Counted from the first letter of the stretch, positions 9,225 through 17,880 are shown. The stretch: DNA of 64,000 nt from CAJXVA01 sp963761755 (GCA_963761755.1 CAVXIC010000013.1:186001-250000), one strand, 5' to 3'. Notes: generated from the sequence alone by a model not told the origin. Numbers and translations: made by a program.

Positions 9225-10481
9225 TCAGTAGTTGTACGTGACGGTGTAGTCCTGGCAGACGCCGGCTTCGCTGCCGGTGACGCTCATGAAGATGAGCGCG
9301 TCGTCGTCCGTGAAGGTCCCGCCGCAGCTGAGGTTGATCTGGAAGCCGCCGGTGTTGATGCCGCAGCATCCGGGGCGTCCATTGGGTGATGGCTGCAAGG
9401 TGGTGCCCTCGTTGCAGGACACGTCGGTGTTGCCCAGGCCGTTGACGCACTCGGCGTACATGCACAGCTGCAGCGCGTTGACGTTGACCTGTACATAGGG
9501 GCTGACGACCGCAAACGCTGTGTCGTCCCCCTCGTAGCGGAACCAGTCGGTGTCGCCCGGCGCGCTCAGCTGGCCCGAGACCATGCTGCCCTGATCGTCG
9601 TCGTCGGTGATCGGGTCGAGGAGCGTCGCCTGCATCTCGCCATCGTTGGGCTCGTTGGCGTCGTCGGTGCACGCGGCCACGGACACGCACGTACCCTCGG
9701 GGCACATGAGCTCTCCGGCGCAGTCCTCGTTGAACATGCACACGCAGCCCTCCTGATCGCACGTGTCGTCGGTGTCCCCGTCGGTGTCCGAGCCGTCGGT
9801 CGGGTCGGTGGGGTTCGTGCTCTGCGTCGGGTCGGTCGGGAAGGTCGGGTTCGAGTCCGTCTCGGAGCCCCCGGTCGTGCCGCCGGAGCCGCAGGATGCG
9901 TCGTAGTCGTCGAAGACGGCGTCGACGAGGCAGGTCGCGGTCTCATCGGGGACATCGCGGGCGAGGACCTGCTTGGCGCAGCTCTCGAACCCGGCGGCAC
10001 AGTCGTCTCCGGTGGTGCACTCGTCCTGCAGCCGTTCGAGGGCACCCCGGGTCAGGACCCGGGCGAGACGGCCCGCGCGCCCCAAGTCGGTATCCGCATC
10101 CGCTTCGAGGACCTCGTCTTCGCAGCCATCCGATCCATCGCCGCACTCCAAGCACAGCGCGGTCGCAAAGCTCTGGACCGCGGGCGAGCTCAGCGATGCA
10201 TCGGTCGCCTCGTCGATGCACTCCTGGGGTTGGCCCAGCGCGTTCATGCACGCGGCGGTCGACTCGGCGACGCCCGGCTGAAGAATCGCCTCTAAGGAAT
10301 CACAGTCGCGGACGAGGGCACGCTCGCACACGGTCGGTGCGTCGCATGGACTCACATAGCCCTCGAGTGCTGCGCAAAACCCTGCACCACCTCCGGGTCC
10401 TTCCGATGACTCGCAGGCCAACCCAGCGCCAAATCCGACGCCGAACAACCCGAGGAGCCCGATCAACCGCGTTCCGTTCAT
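9225..10481 (-). CDS. Cysteine-rich lipoprotein with Thr/Pro linker
   Basis: A 418-residue protein, apparently the first gene of the minus-strand operon that runs down to 1661. The start at 10481 (MNGTRLIGLLGLFGVGFGAGLAC) gives a good lipoprotein signal; the frame further upstream belongs to the intergenic region. The N-terminal part has regularly spaced Cys pairs (FCAALEGYVSPCDAPTVC, CLECGDGSDGC). A Thr/Pro/Asp linker (TFPTDPTQSTNPTDPTDG) and a small Cys cluster follow. The last 150 residues look like a pre-peptidase C-terminal-type beta domain (EPNDGEMQATLL ... SGQLSAPGDTDWFRYEG). PPC-like domains are common on exported proteins of this group. Exact role unknown. Confidence 0.8.
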   Translation of the reverse strand: MNGTRLIGLLGLFGVGFGAGLACESSEGPGGGAGFCAALEGYVSPCDAPTVCERALVRDCDSLEAILQPGVAESTAACMNALGQPQECIDEATDASLSSPAVQSFATALCLECGDGSDGCEDEVLEADADTDLGRAGRLARVLTRGALERLQDECTTGDDCAAGFESCAKQVLARDVPDETATCLVDAVFDDYDASCGSGGTTGGSETDSNPTFPTDPTQSTNPTDPTDGSDTDGDTDDTCDQEGCVCMFNEDCAGELMCPEGTCVSVAACTDDANEPNDGEMQATLLDPITDDDDQGSMVSGQLSAPGDTDWFRYEGDDTAFAVVSPYVQVNVNALQLCMYAECVNGLGNTDVSCNEGTTLQPSPNGRPGCCGINTGGFQINLSCGGTFTDDDALIFMSVTGSEAGVCQDYTVTYNY

Positions 10482-10719
10482 GCCCGCCTGCTCGCCCTGG
10501 CCAGGATACTTCATCGACGTGGTTGCAGGTGCGACATGTAGCCGTTTTGCGAGGCAAGGGCGTCGCAAGTTGCTGAAATCGCTGGATGAATATGAGGCGC
10601 CAAAGGCGCTGTTACCACTTTTGGGAACGGTCTCAGCCCGGTCGCGCGATTCGCGGAGGCGCTGTTGCTCCGGTTTTTTGGCGCTGGCGCGCAGCTGTGT
10701 GTTCAGTGGCTTCGCGAGC
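10482..10719. promoter_or_regulatory. Divergent intergenic region between the lipoprotein operon and ftsE
   Basis: These 238 bases separate the minus-strand lipoprotein operon from the plus-strand ftsE gene, so promoters for both must lie here. The stretch around 10560-10620 is less G+C-rich than the surroundings. It holds a short hairpin (gcgcc-aaa-ggcgc, 10597-10609). I could not assign specific -35/-10 boxes. Confidence 0.35.
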
Positions 10720-11496
10720 ATGGCCATCCTTGAATTCTCTTCGGTCACGATGACCTACGGGCGAGGACCCGCGAAGACCGTCGCGCTGCAGGACGTGTCC
10801 CTTCGGGTGCCCGAGGGTGCGTTCTCGGTGCTGGTCGGCCCTTCGGGTGCAGGCAAGAGCACGCTGCTCAAGCTGGTGTTGGCGATGGAGCGGCCCGATG
10901 AGGGCACCATCCGCGTGGCGGACCGGGACATCCACCGGCTGCGCCAGCACTCGATCCCCTACCTGCGCCGCAACGTCGGCGCGGTCTTCCAGGACTTCAA
11001 GCTCCTCCCGGACGCGTCGCCCCTGGAGAACGTGGCGCTCGCGCTTCAGGTGCTGGGCTTGCCACGCAAGGAAGTGCGGGCTCGCGCGGCCAGGGCGCTG
11101 GAAGCGGTCGAGCTCGACCCGGGCACCAAGCGCTCGGTGTCCCGAATGTCCGGCGGAGAGCAGCAGCGGATCGCCATCGCGCGGGCGCTCTCCGGGGAGC
11201 CGGCCATCCTGCTGGCGGACGAGCCCACCGGAAACCTCGACCCCCGATTGAGCCGCGAGATTCTCGACGTGCTGGCCAAGATCAACGCCCGCGGAACGAC
11301 CGTGATGCTGGCCACCCACGACCCGATCGTGCGCGAGGCCGGCATCGTCAACCACGAGCTGGAGCTCGACGCGGGCCGCTTGATCAACGACACGCTGGCC
11401 GGGTTCGAGGCCGCGGCGCCCGATGTGCCCGACTCGGTCGAGCTGGGCGGCGATCTCCTGAGCGACCACGGGATGGCCGTCGGAGCCGTGGCATGA
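10720..11496 (+). CDS. ftsE: Cell division ATP-binding protein FtsE
   Basis: A 258-residue ABC ATPase with all signature motifs: Walker A GPSGAGKS (residues 40-47), Q-loop in AVFQDFKLL (about 88-96), signature MSGGEQQR (143-150) and Walker B ILLADEPTG with NLD after it. The sequence from signature to Walker B is characteristic of FtsE. FtsE pairs with FtsX in the inner membrane and uses ATP to activate periplasmic murein hydrolases through EnvC-type adaptors during septum splitting. The ATG at 10720 was chosen because homology begins with MAILEFSSVTMTYG. The ftsX start overlaps its stop (ATGA at 11493-11496) and an envC-like gene follows, which supports the assignment strongly. Confidence 0.95.
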   Translation: MAILEFSSVTMTYGRGPAKTVALQDVSLRVPEGAFSVLVGPSGAGKSTLLKLVLAMERPDEGTIRVADRDIHRLRQHSIPYLRRNVGAVFQDFKLLPDASPLENVALALQVLGLPRKEVRARAARALEAVELDPGTKRSVSRMSGGEQQRIAIARALSGEPAILLADEPTGNLDPRLSREILDVLAKINARGTTVMLATHDPIVREAGIVNHELELDAGRLINDTLAGFEAAAPDVPDSVELGGDLLSDHGMAVGAVA

Positions 11497-12404
11497 ACGA
11501 CTGGGCCAGCACGATGCGCGCGGCGGGCTACGTCGTGTCGCGAGCGTTTCGAGGGATGGCGCAGGCGCCGATGGTGCAGGTCTTGGCCGTCGCGACCACG
11601 GCGGTCTGCATGCTGCTGCTGGGGACCGTGATGCTGGCGTGGACCAACGCGCGAGGCGTGGCCGATGCCTGGGGCATCGACGTCCCCGTGACCGTGTACC
11701 TGCACGACGACGCGCCGCCCGACGAGGTCGACGAACTCGCGGGTCTGCTGTCGGCCATCCCCGAGGTGGCCGAGGTCGACGCCGTCTCGCCCCAGGACGC
11801 GATGACCCGCCTGGCCGATGGCTTGGGCGGAGACGCGTCGCTGCTCGAGGGGATCGAAGCCGACGTTCTGCCGTCGTCGCTCGAGGTGCACCTCCGCGAG
11901 GGCACCCCCTCGGTGTTCGTCTCCGCGCTCGGCGACAAGGTCGCCGCGTTCGGGATCGTCGAGGAGGTGGCGGTCGCAGGCAGCTGGGCCGACCAAGCAC
12001 AGACGATGCTCGCGACGGTCGGCAAAGTGGCGCTGGGCGCCGCGGCGTTGGTCGGCTTCGCGTGCATGGCGATCGTGTGGAGCACGATCCGCTTGGCCGT
12101 GTATGCGCGCCGCTCGGAGATTCAGATCCTCCGCCTCGTCGGCGGGTCGACCCGCTTCGTTCGAGGTCCTTTCATCGTCGAGGGCCTGATGCAGGGGGCG
12201 CTCGGAGCCGCGGTGGCCCTCACGCTCCTCTTCTTCGGCTTCGACATGGTGCGGCCATTCCTCGAGAACGGTCTCTCGCTCATCTTCGCGGCGGGCACCC
12301 TTCGCTTCTTCACGCCCTTCGAGGTCGGCCTCGGGGTGTCCTTCGGTGCTCTGGTGGGGCTGCTGGGCTCGCGCGCTGCGGCCGGCCGCTACGTGGTGAC
12401 CTGA
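11493..12404 (+). CDS. ftsX: Cell division protein FtsX (permease-like)
   Basis: A 303-residue integral membrane protein with the FtsX layout. One N-terminal helix (VLAVATTAVCMLLLGTVML) precedes a periplasmic loop of about 130 residues (PVTVYLHDDAPPDEVDELAGL ...). Three C-terminal helices follow (VALGAAALVGFACMAIVW; MQGALGAAVALTLLFFGF; VGLGVSFGALVGLLG). The loop is the part that recruits EnvC in other bacteria. The motif YARRSEIQILRLVGGSTRFVRGPF in the cytoplasmic turn is highly typical of FtsX. It overlaps ftsE by four bases and the envC start by one base (TGATG), indicating a translationally coupled operon. Confidence 0.95.
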   Translation: MNDWASTMRAAGYVVSRAFRGMAQAPMVQVLAVATTAVCMLLLGTVMLAWTNARGVADAWGIDVPVTVYLHDDAPPDEVDELAGLLSAIPEVAEVDAVSPQDAMTRLADGLGGDASLLEGIEADVLPSSLEVHLREGTPSVFVSALGDKVAAFGIVEEVAVAGSWADQAQTMLATVGKVALGAAALVGFACMAIVWSTIRLAVYARRSEIQILRLVGGSTRFVRGPFIVEGLMQGALGAAVALTLLFFGFDMVRPFLENGLSLIFAAGTLRFFTPFEVGLGVSFGALVGLLGSRAAAGRYVVT

Positions 12405-13546
12405 TGGGCCGACGCCAAGCCGCCTCGATCGGTTTGCTGGCGCTGATGCTGGTGGGGGGATCGGTCCATGCCCGCAGCCAGGCGCCCGCGAAGCTGACCG
12501 AGACCCTGCAGACCGAGCTCGGCCTCACCGCGGCCTCGACCGAGCTGGCGGAGTCGTTGGCGGTGCTCGACCGAGAGCGGTCGAGCCTCGAGTATACGGC
12601 GTCGGTGCTCGACCACGCCGCCCGCGAGAGCATGCGCAAGCTCGACGCCTACCGCAGTCGGCGGGCCGACCGCGAGCAGACCGCACGGTCCCGGTCGCGC
12701 GCGCTATACAAGCTGTCGCGCGGGGGGGTCGCTCGCCTCGCCTTCGAGAGTGCTGGAAACGAAGACCGCGAGGCCGAACTCGAGGAGCGGATCCTTCGGG
12801 GCCGTGCGCTGCGCTTCCTGGTCCGCCACGATCTCACCGAGCTCGGCGTGTATCGCAGGGCCGAGGAGCGGGCCGCCTCCGAGCTGGTCGCCGCGACCCG
12901 CGAGATGCAGAGCCTCAGCGCGATCACCATGGTCGGCGCCGTCCAGGAGCACGCGCTCGTCTCGGCCGAACACGCGATCAACCCCGACCTGCGCAAGACG
13001 ATGAAGCATCGGCGTCGGTTGATGCGGCGCATCGACGACGACCTTTCACGGGAACACAAAGCGCTCATTCGGACGGTCAAGCGAAACTGGCGTTCGCTGC
13101 GGTCCTTGCGAGGGCTCGACGGCGCGCCACGTCTGGTCCGCCCCGCCCACGGCCGAGTGGTCGGTCGCTTCGGCGAGTACACCGACCGCATCCTGAAGCT
13201 TCCTGCGATTCGCAACGGCGTCGAGCTGCGGGCGCACCGAGACGAGCGCGTTCGCGCGATGGCGGACGGCCGGGTCGTGATGGTGACCTCGCTTCCCGGG
13301 TACGAGGAGGTCGTCGTGATCGATCACGGTGGCGGCCAGTACACGCTGACCGCGCGACTGTGGGACATCAGCGTCGAGGAAGGTCAGGAGGTCGAAGGTG
13401 GCGACGCTCTGGGGCGCGTGGCCAGCAAGACCATGGACGATGGCCTGGGGAGCACGGTGTACATCGAGCTGCGACACGGCGAGAAGCCCGTCGACCCGAC
13501 GGCGTACCTCGAGCGCGCCCGGTCGGACGACGACTCGCGAGAGTAG
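12404..13546 (+). CDS. envC: EnvC-like murein hydrolase activator (coiled coil + degenerate LytM/M23)
   Basis: A 380-residue exported protein starting at the ATG that overlaps the ftsX stop. A signal peptide covers residues 1-24. A long helical, coiled-coil-prone region (about 25-235) leads to a C-terminal LytM/M23 domain (roughly 240-372, from RPAHGRVVGRFGEY to VDPTAYLERA). The zinc ligands of active M23 peptidases are absent: the first motif reads RNGVELRAH instead of HxGxD, and no HxH is present near VYIELRHGEKP. EnvC proteins characteristically have this inactive domain and activate amidases rather than cut murein themselves. Position after ftsEX fits a partner that is controlled by the ABC complex through its coiled coil. 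Confidence 0.9.
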   Translation: MGRRQAASIGLLALMLVGGSVHARSQAPAKLTETLQTELGLTAASTELAESLAVLDRERSSLEYTASVLDHAARESMRKLDAYRSRRADREQTARSRSRALYKLSRGGVARLAFESAGNEDREAELEERILRGRALRFLVRHDLTELGVYRRAEERAASELVAATREMQSLSAITMVGAVQEHALVSAEHAINPDLRKTMKHRRRLMRRIDDDLSREHKALIRTVKRNWRSLRSLRGLDGAPRLVRPAHGRVVGRFGEYTDRILKLPAIRNGVELRAHRDERVRAMADGRVVMVTSLPGYEEVVVIDHGGGQYTLTARLWDISVEEGQEVEGGDALGRVASKTMDDGLGSTVYIELRHGEKPVDPTAYLERARSDDDSRE

Positions 13547-13554
13547 CGTCGCCG

Positions 13555-14430
13555 CTACAGCGCAACTTCGCAGATGAACGGCAGCGGCATCGCGCAGTCC
13601 AGGTCGTTCCAGTAGCCGGTGGCCTGACTGAGCTGGACGCAATCCTCGCTGCCCGCAGCGTCGTTGGGCTCGCCCGCGTTCCAGTCGGTAAACTCCAGGG
13701 CGGTGCCGTCGGCCCAGACGAAGGTGCCCTCGGCGCGAAGGTCCGAGAGCCCGATCCAGACGGTTGGCACTTCGGGCGCGAGGCTGATGATGGCGACGTT
13801 CTCGGCGGCGCTTCCGATGGTGACCAGCGTCCCTCCGAACGTCGTCTCGCACTCGGCCCTGGCTTCGGTCCACATCAGCGGCGCAGCACACACGGCGTAG
13901 CCGCTGTGGCCGGACTCGAACAGGGAGCAGCCTCCGCAGGTGGGGTTGGTGTCCGCGGGCTCGTCGACGAGACCGTCGCAGTCGTTGTCGGCAGCGTCGC
14001 AGACCTCGTCGACCGCGATGTTGACCAAGGGGTCGGCGTCGTTGCAGTCGCCGCCGTTGGGGACGTGATCCGGCGGAGGATCGCAGGTCATGACGACGGC
14101 ATCGTCGGGACCGAATCCGTCGCCGTCGAGGTCCGGAAACCACGGCAGCGGCGTGCAGTCCGGGCCCGAACTCGAGCTCTCCCCAGAGCTCCCTTCACCG
14201 GTCGTGGAGCCCTCCTGGGGTGCGCCGGTGCTGGCCGATGCGGAGTCCGTCGCGGCGTTCGTTGCCCTGCCTTCGGTGTCGCTGGTGGTTCCGGCGAGAT
14301 CGCTGCTCGAGTCGCCGTCGCAGCCGAGGACCGGCAGTCCCAGGGGCAGGCCCCAGGTCAGGCCCCAGGTCAGGCCCCAGGTCAGGCCCCGGTTTGGGCC
14401 CCAGTTTGGGCCGGTGGCGTGTCGCGTCAT
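13555..14430 (-). CDS. C-type-lectin-domain lipoprotein with MopE-type metal motif
   Basis: A 291-residue exported protein. The signal peptide is odd: the hydrophobic core includes three copies of GLTW encoded by a 12-base tandem repeat, ending at a lipobox-like VLGC. A Ser/Thr/Gly linker is followed by a MopE/putative-metal-binding segment (DLDGDGFG ... GGDCNDADPLVN ... EVCDAADNDCDGLVDE). The C-terminus is a C-type-lectin fold: FGGTLVTIGSAAENVAIISL, then VWIGLSDLRAEGTFVWADG, WNAGEPND and the closing YWNDLDCAMPLPFICEV. The WNAGEPND and WND motifs are the calcium/sugar site residues of such domains. It overlaps the previous lipoprotein gene by four bases (ATGA) and ends a four-gene cassette. 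Confidence 0.85.
   Translation of the reverse strand: MTRHATGPNWGPNRGLTWGLTWGLTWGLPLGLPVLGCDGDSSSDLAGTTSDTEGRATNAATDSASASTGAPQEGSTTGEGSSGESSSSGPDCTPLPWFPDLDGDGFGPDDAVVMTCDPPPDHVPNGGDCNDADPLVNIAVDEVCDAADNDCDGLVDEPADTNPTCGGCSLFESGHSGYAVCAAPLMWTEARAECETTFGGTLVTIGSAAENVAIISLAPEVPTVWIGLSDLRAEGTFVWADGTALEFTDWNAGEPNDAAGSEDCVQLSQATGYWNDLDCAMPLPFICEVAL
14347..14394. repeat. 12-base tandem repeat inside a lipoprotein signal-peptide region
   Basis: Three perfect copies of caggccccaggt lie at 14347-14358, 14359-14370 and 14371-14382. A fourth imperfect copy is at 14383-14394. The unit length is a multiple of three, so copy-number change would keep the reading frame and only lengthen or shorten the GLTW repeat in the hydrophobic core of the lectin lipoprotein signal. 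Confidence 0.9.
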
Positions 14431-15071
14431 TGGGCGACGAAGTCGAGGGAGCTGAGGGCTGCGAGGCAGGTGAGCTCGTCGGCACTGACGGGGGTGGCGG
14501 CGCTCGCCGCAAGCTCCTGATAGGCCTGCAACTCGTCGGCGTCGGGCTCGCGCGCGAGCACCTCTCGAAGCAGCGGCGCTGGGTCGGCGCTGATGTTGGG
14601 GTAGAGGGCCTGCCACTGCGCGGAGTTGCAGACCGGCTTGAGCCCCTTGACCCAGACGCTCATCTTGGTGGGACTCCAGGCCAGGTCCGGGGCCACGCCG
14701 TTGGCGTAGTCATGATCCCCGAGCATCGTGCGGCGGACGTTGATCTCGTCGAAGATGAAGTGGTCTGGCTCCACGCCGACGAGGCTGGCCAGGTTGGTCA
14801 TCCGCACGCCGAAGGGCAGCAGTCGAACCTCGTGGTCGGGGACTTCGAAGGGGTCCTCGGCGGGTTCGGGCTCGGGCTCGGGCTCATCGTCCGAAGGATC
14901 GCCGTCGTCATCGTTGCTCGGGTCCAAGGGGGCGGTGTCACCGCTCTCCGCGGCAGGGGATTCGTCGCCTTGACCGGCTTCGGCCGGCCCCGCCTGCGGG
15001 TCCACGCCGGTGTAGCACCCCGAGGGGATCAGAGCCGCGAGCGCGGCGATGGCACAGAGTCGGTTCTTCAT
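14427..15071 (-). CDS. Small lipoprotein of a DUF1501-type cassette
   Basis: A 214-residue protein starting with a clear lipoprotein signal (MKNRLCAIAALAALIPSGC). An acidic, proline-rich linker (DDEPEPEPEPAEDP and surroundings) leads to a compact C-terminal region of about 130 residues that I do not recognise. It has no haem or metal motif. It lies 13 bases after the Tat-exported DUF1501-like gene and overlaps the lectin gene start by four bases. It is therefore almost certainly expressed with both and probably works at the same envelope site. Function unknown. Confidence 0.75.
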   Translation of the reverse strand: MKNRLCAIAALAALIPSGCYTGVDPQAGPAEAGQGDESPAAESGDTAPLDPSNDDDGDPSDDEPEPEPEPAEDPFEVPDHEVRLLPFGVRMTNLASLVGVEPDHFIFDEINVRRTMLGDHDYANGVAPDLAWSPTKMSVWVKGLKPVCNSAQWQALYPNISADPAPLLREVLAREPDADELQAYQELAASAATPVSADELTCLAALSSLDFVAQ

Positions 15072-15084
15072 CGTTCGCCGTCCT

Positions 15085-16635
15085 TCAGGTGAGCATGAAG
15101 CTCAGTGGGTTGATACCGGCGACGTCCTCGAACTCGTCGCAGAGATCGTCGGGCATCTCGAGCGCCCGCATGACGGTCCGCCACGAGCGGGAGCCGGAGA
15201 GGCGGTTGGAGTTGTCGCTCACCGGGGCCTGTGGAACGCCGGCCTCGTTGGGCACGTGGTAGCCGTAGGTGTGTCCAGAACCGGTGTTGCCGGCGACGCT
15301 GACGTCACCGTAGTAGCCACCGCGGACGTTGCGACCGGCCATCACGAAGGTGTTCTTGCCGGAGTTGCCGTAAGAGTTGCCGTTGGGCGCGCGGCCACCG
15401 TCGGCGCTGTAGACGACGATCAGCGTCTGCTCGTAGATGCCGGCCGCCTTGAGGGATTCGATGAGCCGTGCCATGGGCAGGGCCGCCTGAAGGCCCATCG
15501 TGGTCATGACGCTCTGCGGGCGCGTCTCGTGCACGTCGAGGTAATCGAACTCCAGGGCGACCGAGCGGGTGACGTCATTGGAGATGAGCTTGAACGCCCA
15601 CGCGACCTGCTCCCAGATGTTGGCCTTGAGGGTCGAGCCGACCTGGTCGGGCACGCCGGCGCTCCAGTACGCAACCTCATCTTCGGTCAGCGGCATGGAC
15701 ACGAGCTTCGAGTCGCCGCTGTGCCACAGGCCGGTCGCCTCGGTGAGGTTGCCGCCGTGTCGCTCGTGCGCGGTGGCGTCGTATCCGTTGCGGTCGAGGA
15801 ACTTGGCATCGACCCGCTTGACCGCCTCGGCCAAGATCTGCGCCTCCTGGGGCGTGGGCAAGATGTTGAGGTCCTCGACCGTGTCGGGGAAGGTGTCGAA
15901 CAGCTCTTGCACGCTCTGAATGCGCGTCAGTTCTCCCTCGGGCTTGGTCCCCGCGAAGTGACAGACCGTGTGCGCGCGGCTGATGTACTTGAGCGCGATT
16001 CCGTTGCGAAGCGAGGGGTCGAGCTGCTTCTGGACGTAGTTGTGCAGGCTCGCAGGCGTCGGGGTGGTGGAGTAGAAGTAGTCGTTGCCCTGCTCTCCGA
16101 AGCCGGGCTCTTGCTCCCAAACCGCCACCTTCGAGCCGGTCTGATTCTTGACCCGGCCCGGTGAGCGCATGGCGTTGACCGCCTCGTGCCCGTGGATGGA
16201 CCCGATGCAGAGCTCGTTGGTCTCACACACCGCGATCGAGTCCAGGTGGGGCATCAGGGCCATCGAGTCGGGCGTCAGGTACAGCCCGTTGCCACCATCG
16301 GTGATCTCCTCGGGCATGTAGTAGAGGCAGCATGCGTCGCCGCCTTCACCGCGCGTCAGGTTTTGCGCCGTCGCGAGGCCCGGAGGCACGAAGACGTGCC
16401 CGAAGTCCCACTGGTCGCGCAGGTTGATCTCGATGAGATAGGTCGGGACGAGGTCGGCCTGACTGTAGGCGTGCGCGGTCCCGAAGAGCTCCTCGTTGAG
16501 GGCGAAGCGAAAGCCGGCCGCGACACCACCACAGAAGAAGGGGGTCCCCACGGCCGCCCCGATCGCCTGCATGAAGCGACGGCGGCGCATGGGGTGGAGC
16601 TCGTCGACTCTGGGTTTCCTGCTCATGCGACTCAT
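15085..16635 (-). CDS. Tat-exported DUF1501-like protein
   Basis: A 516-residue protein with a twin-arginine signal (MRRRRFMQAIGAAVGTPF, residues 16-33), so it is probably exported folded, as is usual for this family. The body resembles DUF1501 proteins, which have an alkaline-phosphatase/sulfatase-like fold and are often encoded next to DUF1592-type cytochrome lipoproteins: note SIHGHEAVNAMRSPGRV, IVVYSADGGRAPNG and GKNTFVMAGRNVRGGYYGD. The catalytic residues of true sulfatases could not be confirmed. A ribosome site (ggag) precedes the ATG at 16635. It begins three bases after the stop of the haem-motif lipoprotein gene, so the two are almost certainly translated from one message. Substrate unknown. 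Confidence 0.75.
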   Translation of the reverse strand: MSRMSRKPRVDELHPMRRRRFMQAIGAAVGTPFFCGGVAAGFRFALNEELFGTAHAYSQADLVPTYLIEINLRDQWDFGHVFVPPGLATAQNLTRGEGGDACCLYYMPEEITDGGNGLYLTPDSMALMPHLDSIAVCETNELCIGSIHGHEAVNAMRSPGRVKNQTGSKVAVWEQEPGFGEQGNDYFYSTTPTPASLHNYVQKQLDPSLRNGIALKYISRAHTVCHFAGTKPEGELTRIQSVQELFDTFPDTVEDLNILPTPQEAQILAEAVKRVDAKFLDRNGYDATAHERHGGNLTEATGLWHSGDSKLVSMPLTEDEVAYWSAGVPDQVGSTLKANIWEQVAWAFKLISNDVTRSVALEFDYLDVHETRPQSVMTTMGLQAALPMARLIESLKAAGIYEQTLIVVYSADGGRAPNGNSYGNSGKNTFVMAGRNVRGGYYGDVSVAGNTGSGHTYGYHVPNEAGVPQAPVSDNSNRLSGSRSWRTVMRALEMPDDLCDEFEDVAGINPLSFMLT

Positions 16636-16638
16636 GGG

Positions 16639-17880
16639 TTACTCCACTCCCGCCACGGCGGCGCGTACGACATCTTCGTGGGTGAATACGGTCACCACGA
16701 TCTCTTGAAGGGTTGGGTCGTCCGAGACGTCGCGAATCTCCTCGCCCAGCGCGATGGCCAGGTGCGGGTCGATCTCGTTGCTGGTCCCGGACTGCAGTCC
16801 GAACGCGTGCGCCAGCAGGTTCTTTGCCGTGCACCGGTCGAACAGTTGGCTATCGGCCAGCACCTCGGAGGCGTGCCGCAGGTTGCCGACCTGCTGCCCG
16901 AACACCCACGAGAACTCGCTCTTTGCGTCTTCTTCGTCGTCGAAGTGCGAGGTGTACAGACCGTCGAGGGCCCGACCGAGCTCGCCGTCGGGGTCTTGGA
17001 GCCCGGTGGCCTCGGACCGCCACACGCCCGAGTCGTCGAACTTGACGAACAGCTGGGCGTGCGCGCCGAACTGCGCGTGGCAGGTGTAACACCCCGCTCC
17101 GTTGCCGAACCCTGCCTTGGCCTCTTCGACCGTCTGCTCGTCGGGCGTGACCGCGCGGAACATCGGGATGAGAAAGTCCTTCTCGAGCGGGATCTGGATG
17201 TCGGCTTCCATGGGGTAGCCGCGACAGGCAAACACCTCGAGCATCTTCTTGGCCCGGCCCAGGTTGAAGCGACCCTTGTTGCTGATCAGGAACGCCCGCG
17301 TCCCCAGCACCCCGGCGTCGTAGGGGGCGCCGGTGTCGCATTCGGTCATCGCCCCCTGGGCGTCGACGCAGTAGTCGGCGGTCAGGACCGTGGACCAGGG
17401 CAGCGCGTCTCGGACGATCTGCGCCACGAGGTTGCCCGGCAGCTCGAAGTCCACGCCGTCTCGCTCGCCGCTGACCGAGAGGTCGGTGGACACCATCTCT
17501 CGCATCGACGTGGCGAAACCGGGGTCGGCGGTCCAGCTACCGAGAAGCGCGGCGATCGCGGCTTCCCCGTCCGCTTCGATCATCGCGTTTTCTTCGAAGC
17601 TCAGCGAGCGGCCGGCGAGCGCGGGCGCGAGGCGGCCGAGGTAGAACTGGACCTGGGCGGTGGTCAGCGGCTCGGACATCTCGGGCTCGGTCGCGCCCGT
17701 GTCGTCGTCGTCGCCGGGCACCTCGCTGCCGGTGTCACCAGCGGTCTCGGGGTCCTCGCCGCCGTCGTCAGCGCTGGTTGGGTCTACGGGAAGCTCCAGC
17801 CCCGTGCGACCGGCCGAGGAAGGATCGCATCCCAACGCCGTCGCCAGCGCGAGTCCCAGTCCGGCTCCTTGTCGTTTCAT
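16639..17880 (-). CDS. Haem-motif lipoprotein, first gene of the DUF1501 cassette
   Basis: A 413-residue exported protein with a lipoprotein signal (MKRQGAGLGLALATALGC), a Thr/Asp/Glu linker and a single c-type haem motif CYTCH at residues 264-268. The C-terminal region (CTAKNLLAHAFGLQSG ... IALGEEIRDVSDDPTLQEIVVTVFTHEDVVRAA) resembles the end of DUF1592/DUF1585-type proteins, where a family-typical repeated-search domain ends with a TSEEFR-like helix. Such proteins usually pair with a Tat-exported DUF1501 or DUF1552 partner, which is exactly the next gene here. A GGGGA ribosome site precedes the ATG at 17880. A role in periplasmic electron transfer or polymer breakdown is inferred, not shown. 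Confidence 0.7.
   Translation of the reverse strand: MKRQGAGLGLALATALGCDPSSAGRTGLELPVDPTSADDGGEDPETAGDTGSEVPGDDDDTGATEPEMSEPLTTAQVQFYLGRLAPALAGRSLSFEENAMIEADGEAAIAALLGSWTADPGFATSMREMVSTDLSVSGERDGVDFELPGNLVAQIVRDALPWSTVLTADYCVDAQGAMTECDTGAPYDAGVLGTRAFLISNKGRFNLGRAKKMLEVFACRGYPMEADIQIPLEKDFLIPMFRAVTPDEQTVEEAKAGFGNGAGCYTCHAQFGAHAQLFVKFDDSGVWRSEATGLQDPDGELGRALDGLYTSHFDDEEDAKSEFSWVFGQQVGNLRHASEVLADSQLFDRCTAKNLLAHAFGLQSGTSNEIDPHLAIALGEEIRDVSDDPTLQEIVVTVFTHEDVVRAAVAGVE

Noticed and set aside
10597..10609. Hairpin upstream of ftsE as riboswitch or attenuator
   Set aside because: Only five base pairs; insufficient for a structural RNA call.
14347..14394. CRISPR-like array
   Set aside because: Copies are only 12 bases with no spacers and encode part of a signal peptide, so it is a coding tandem repeat.
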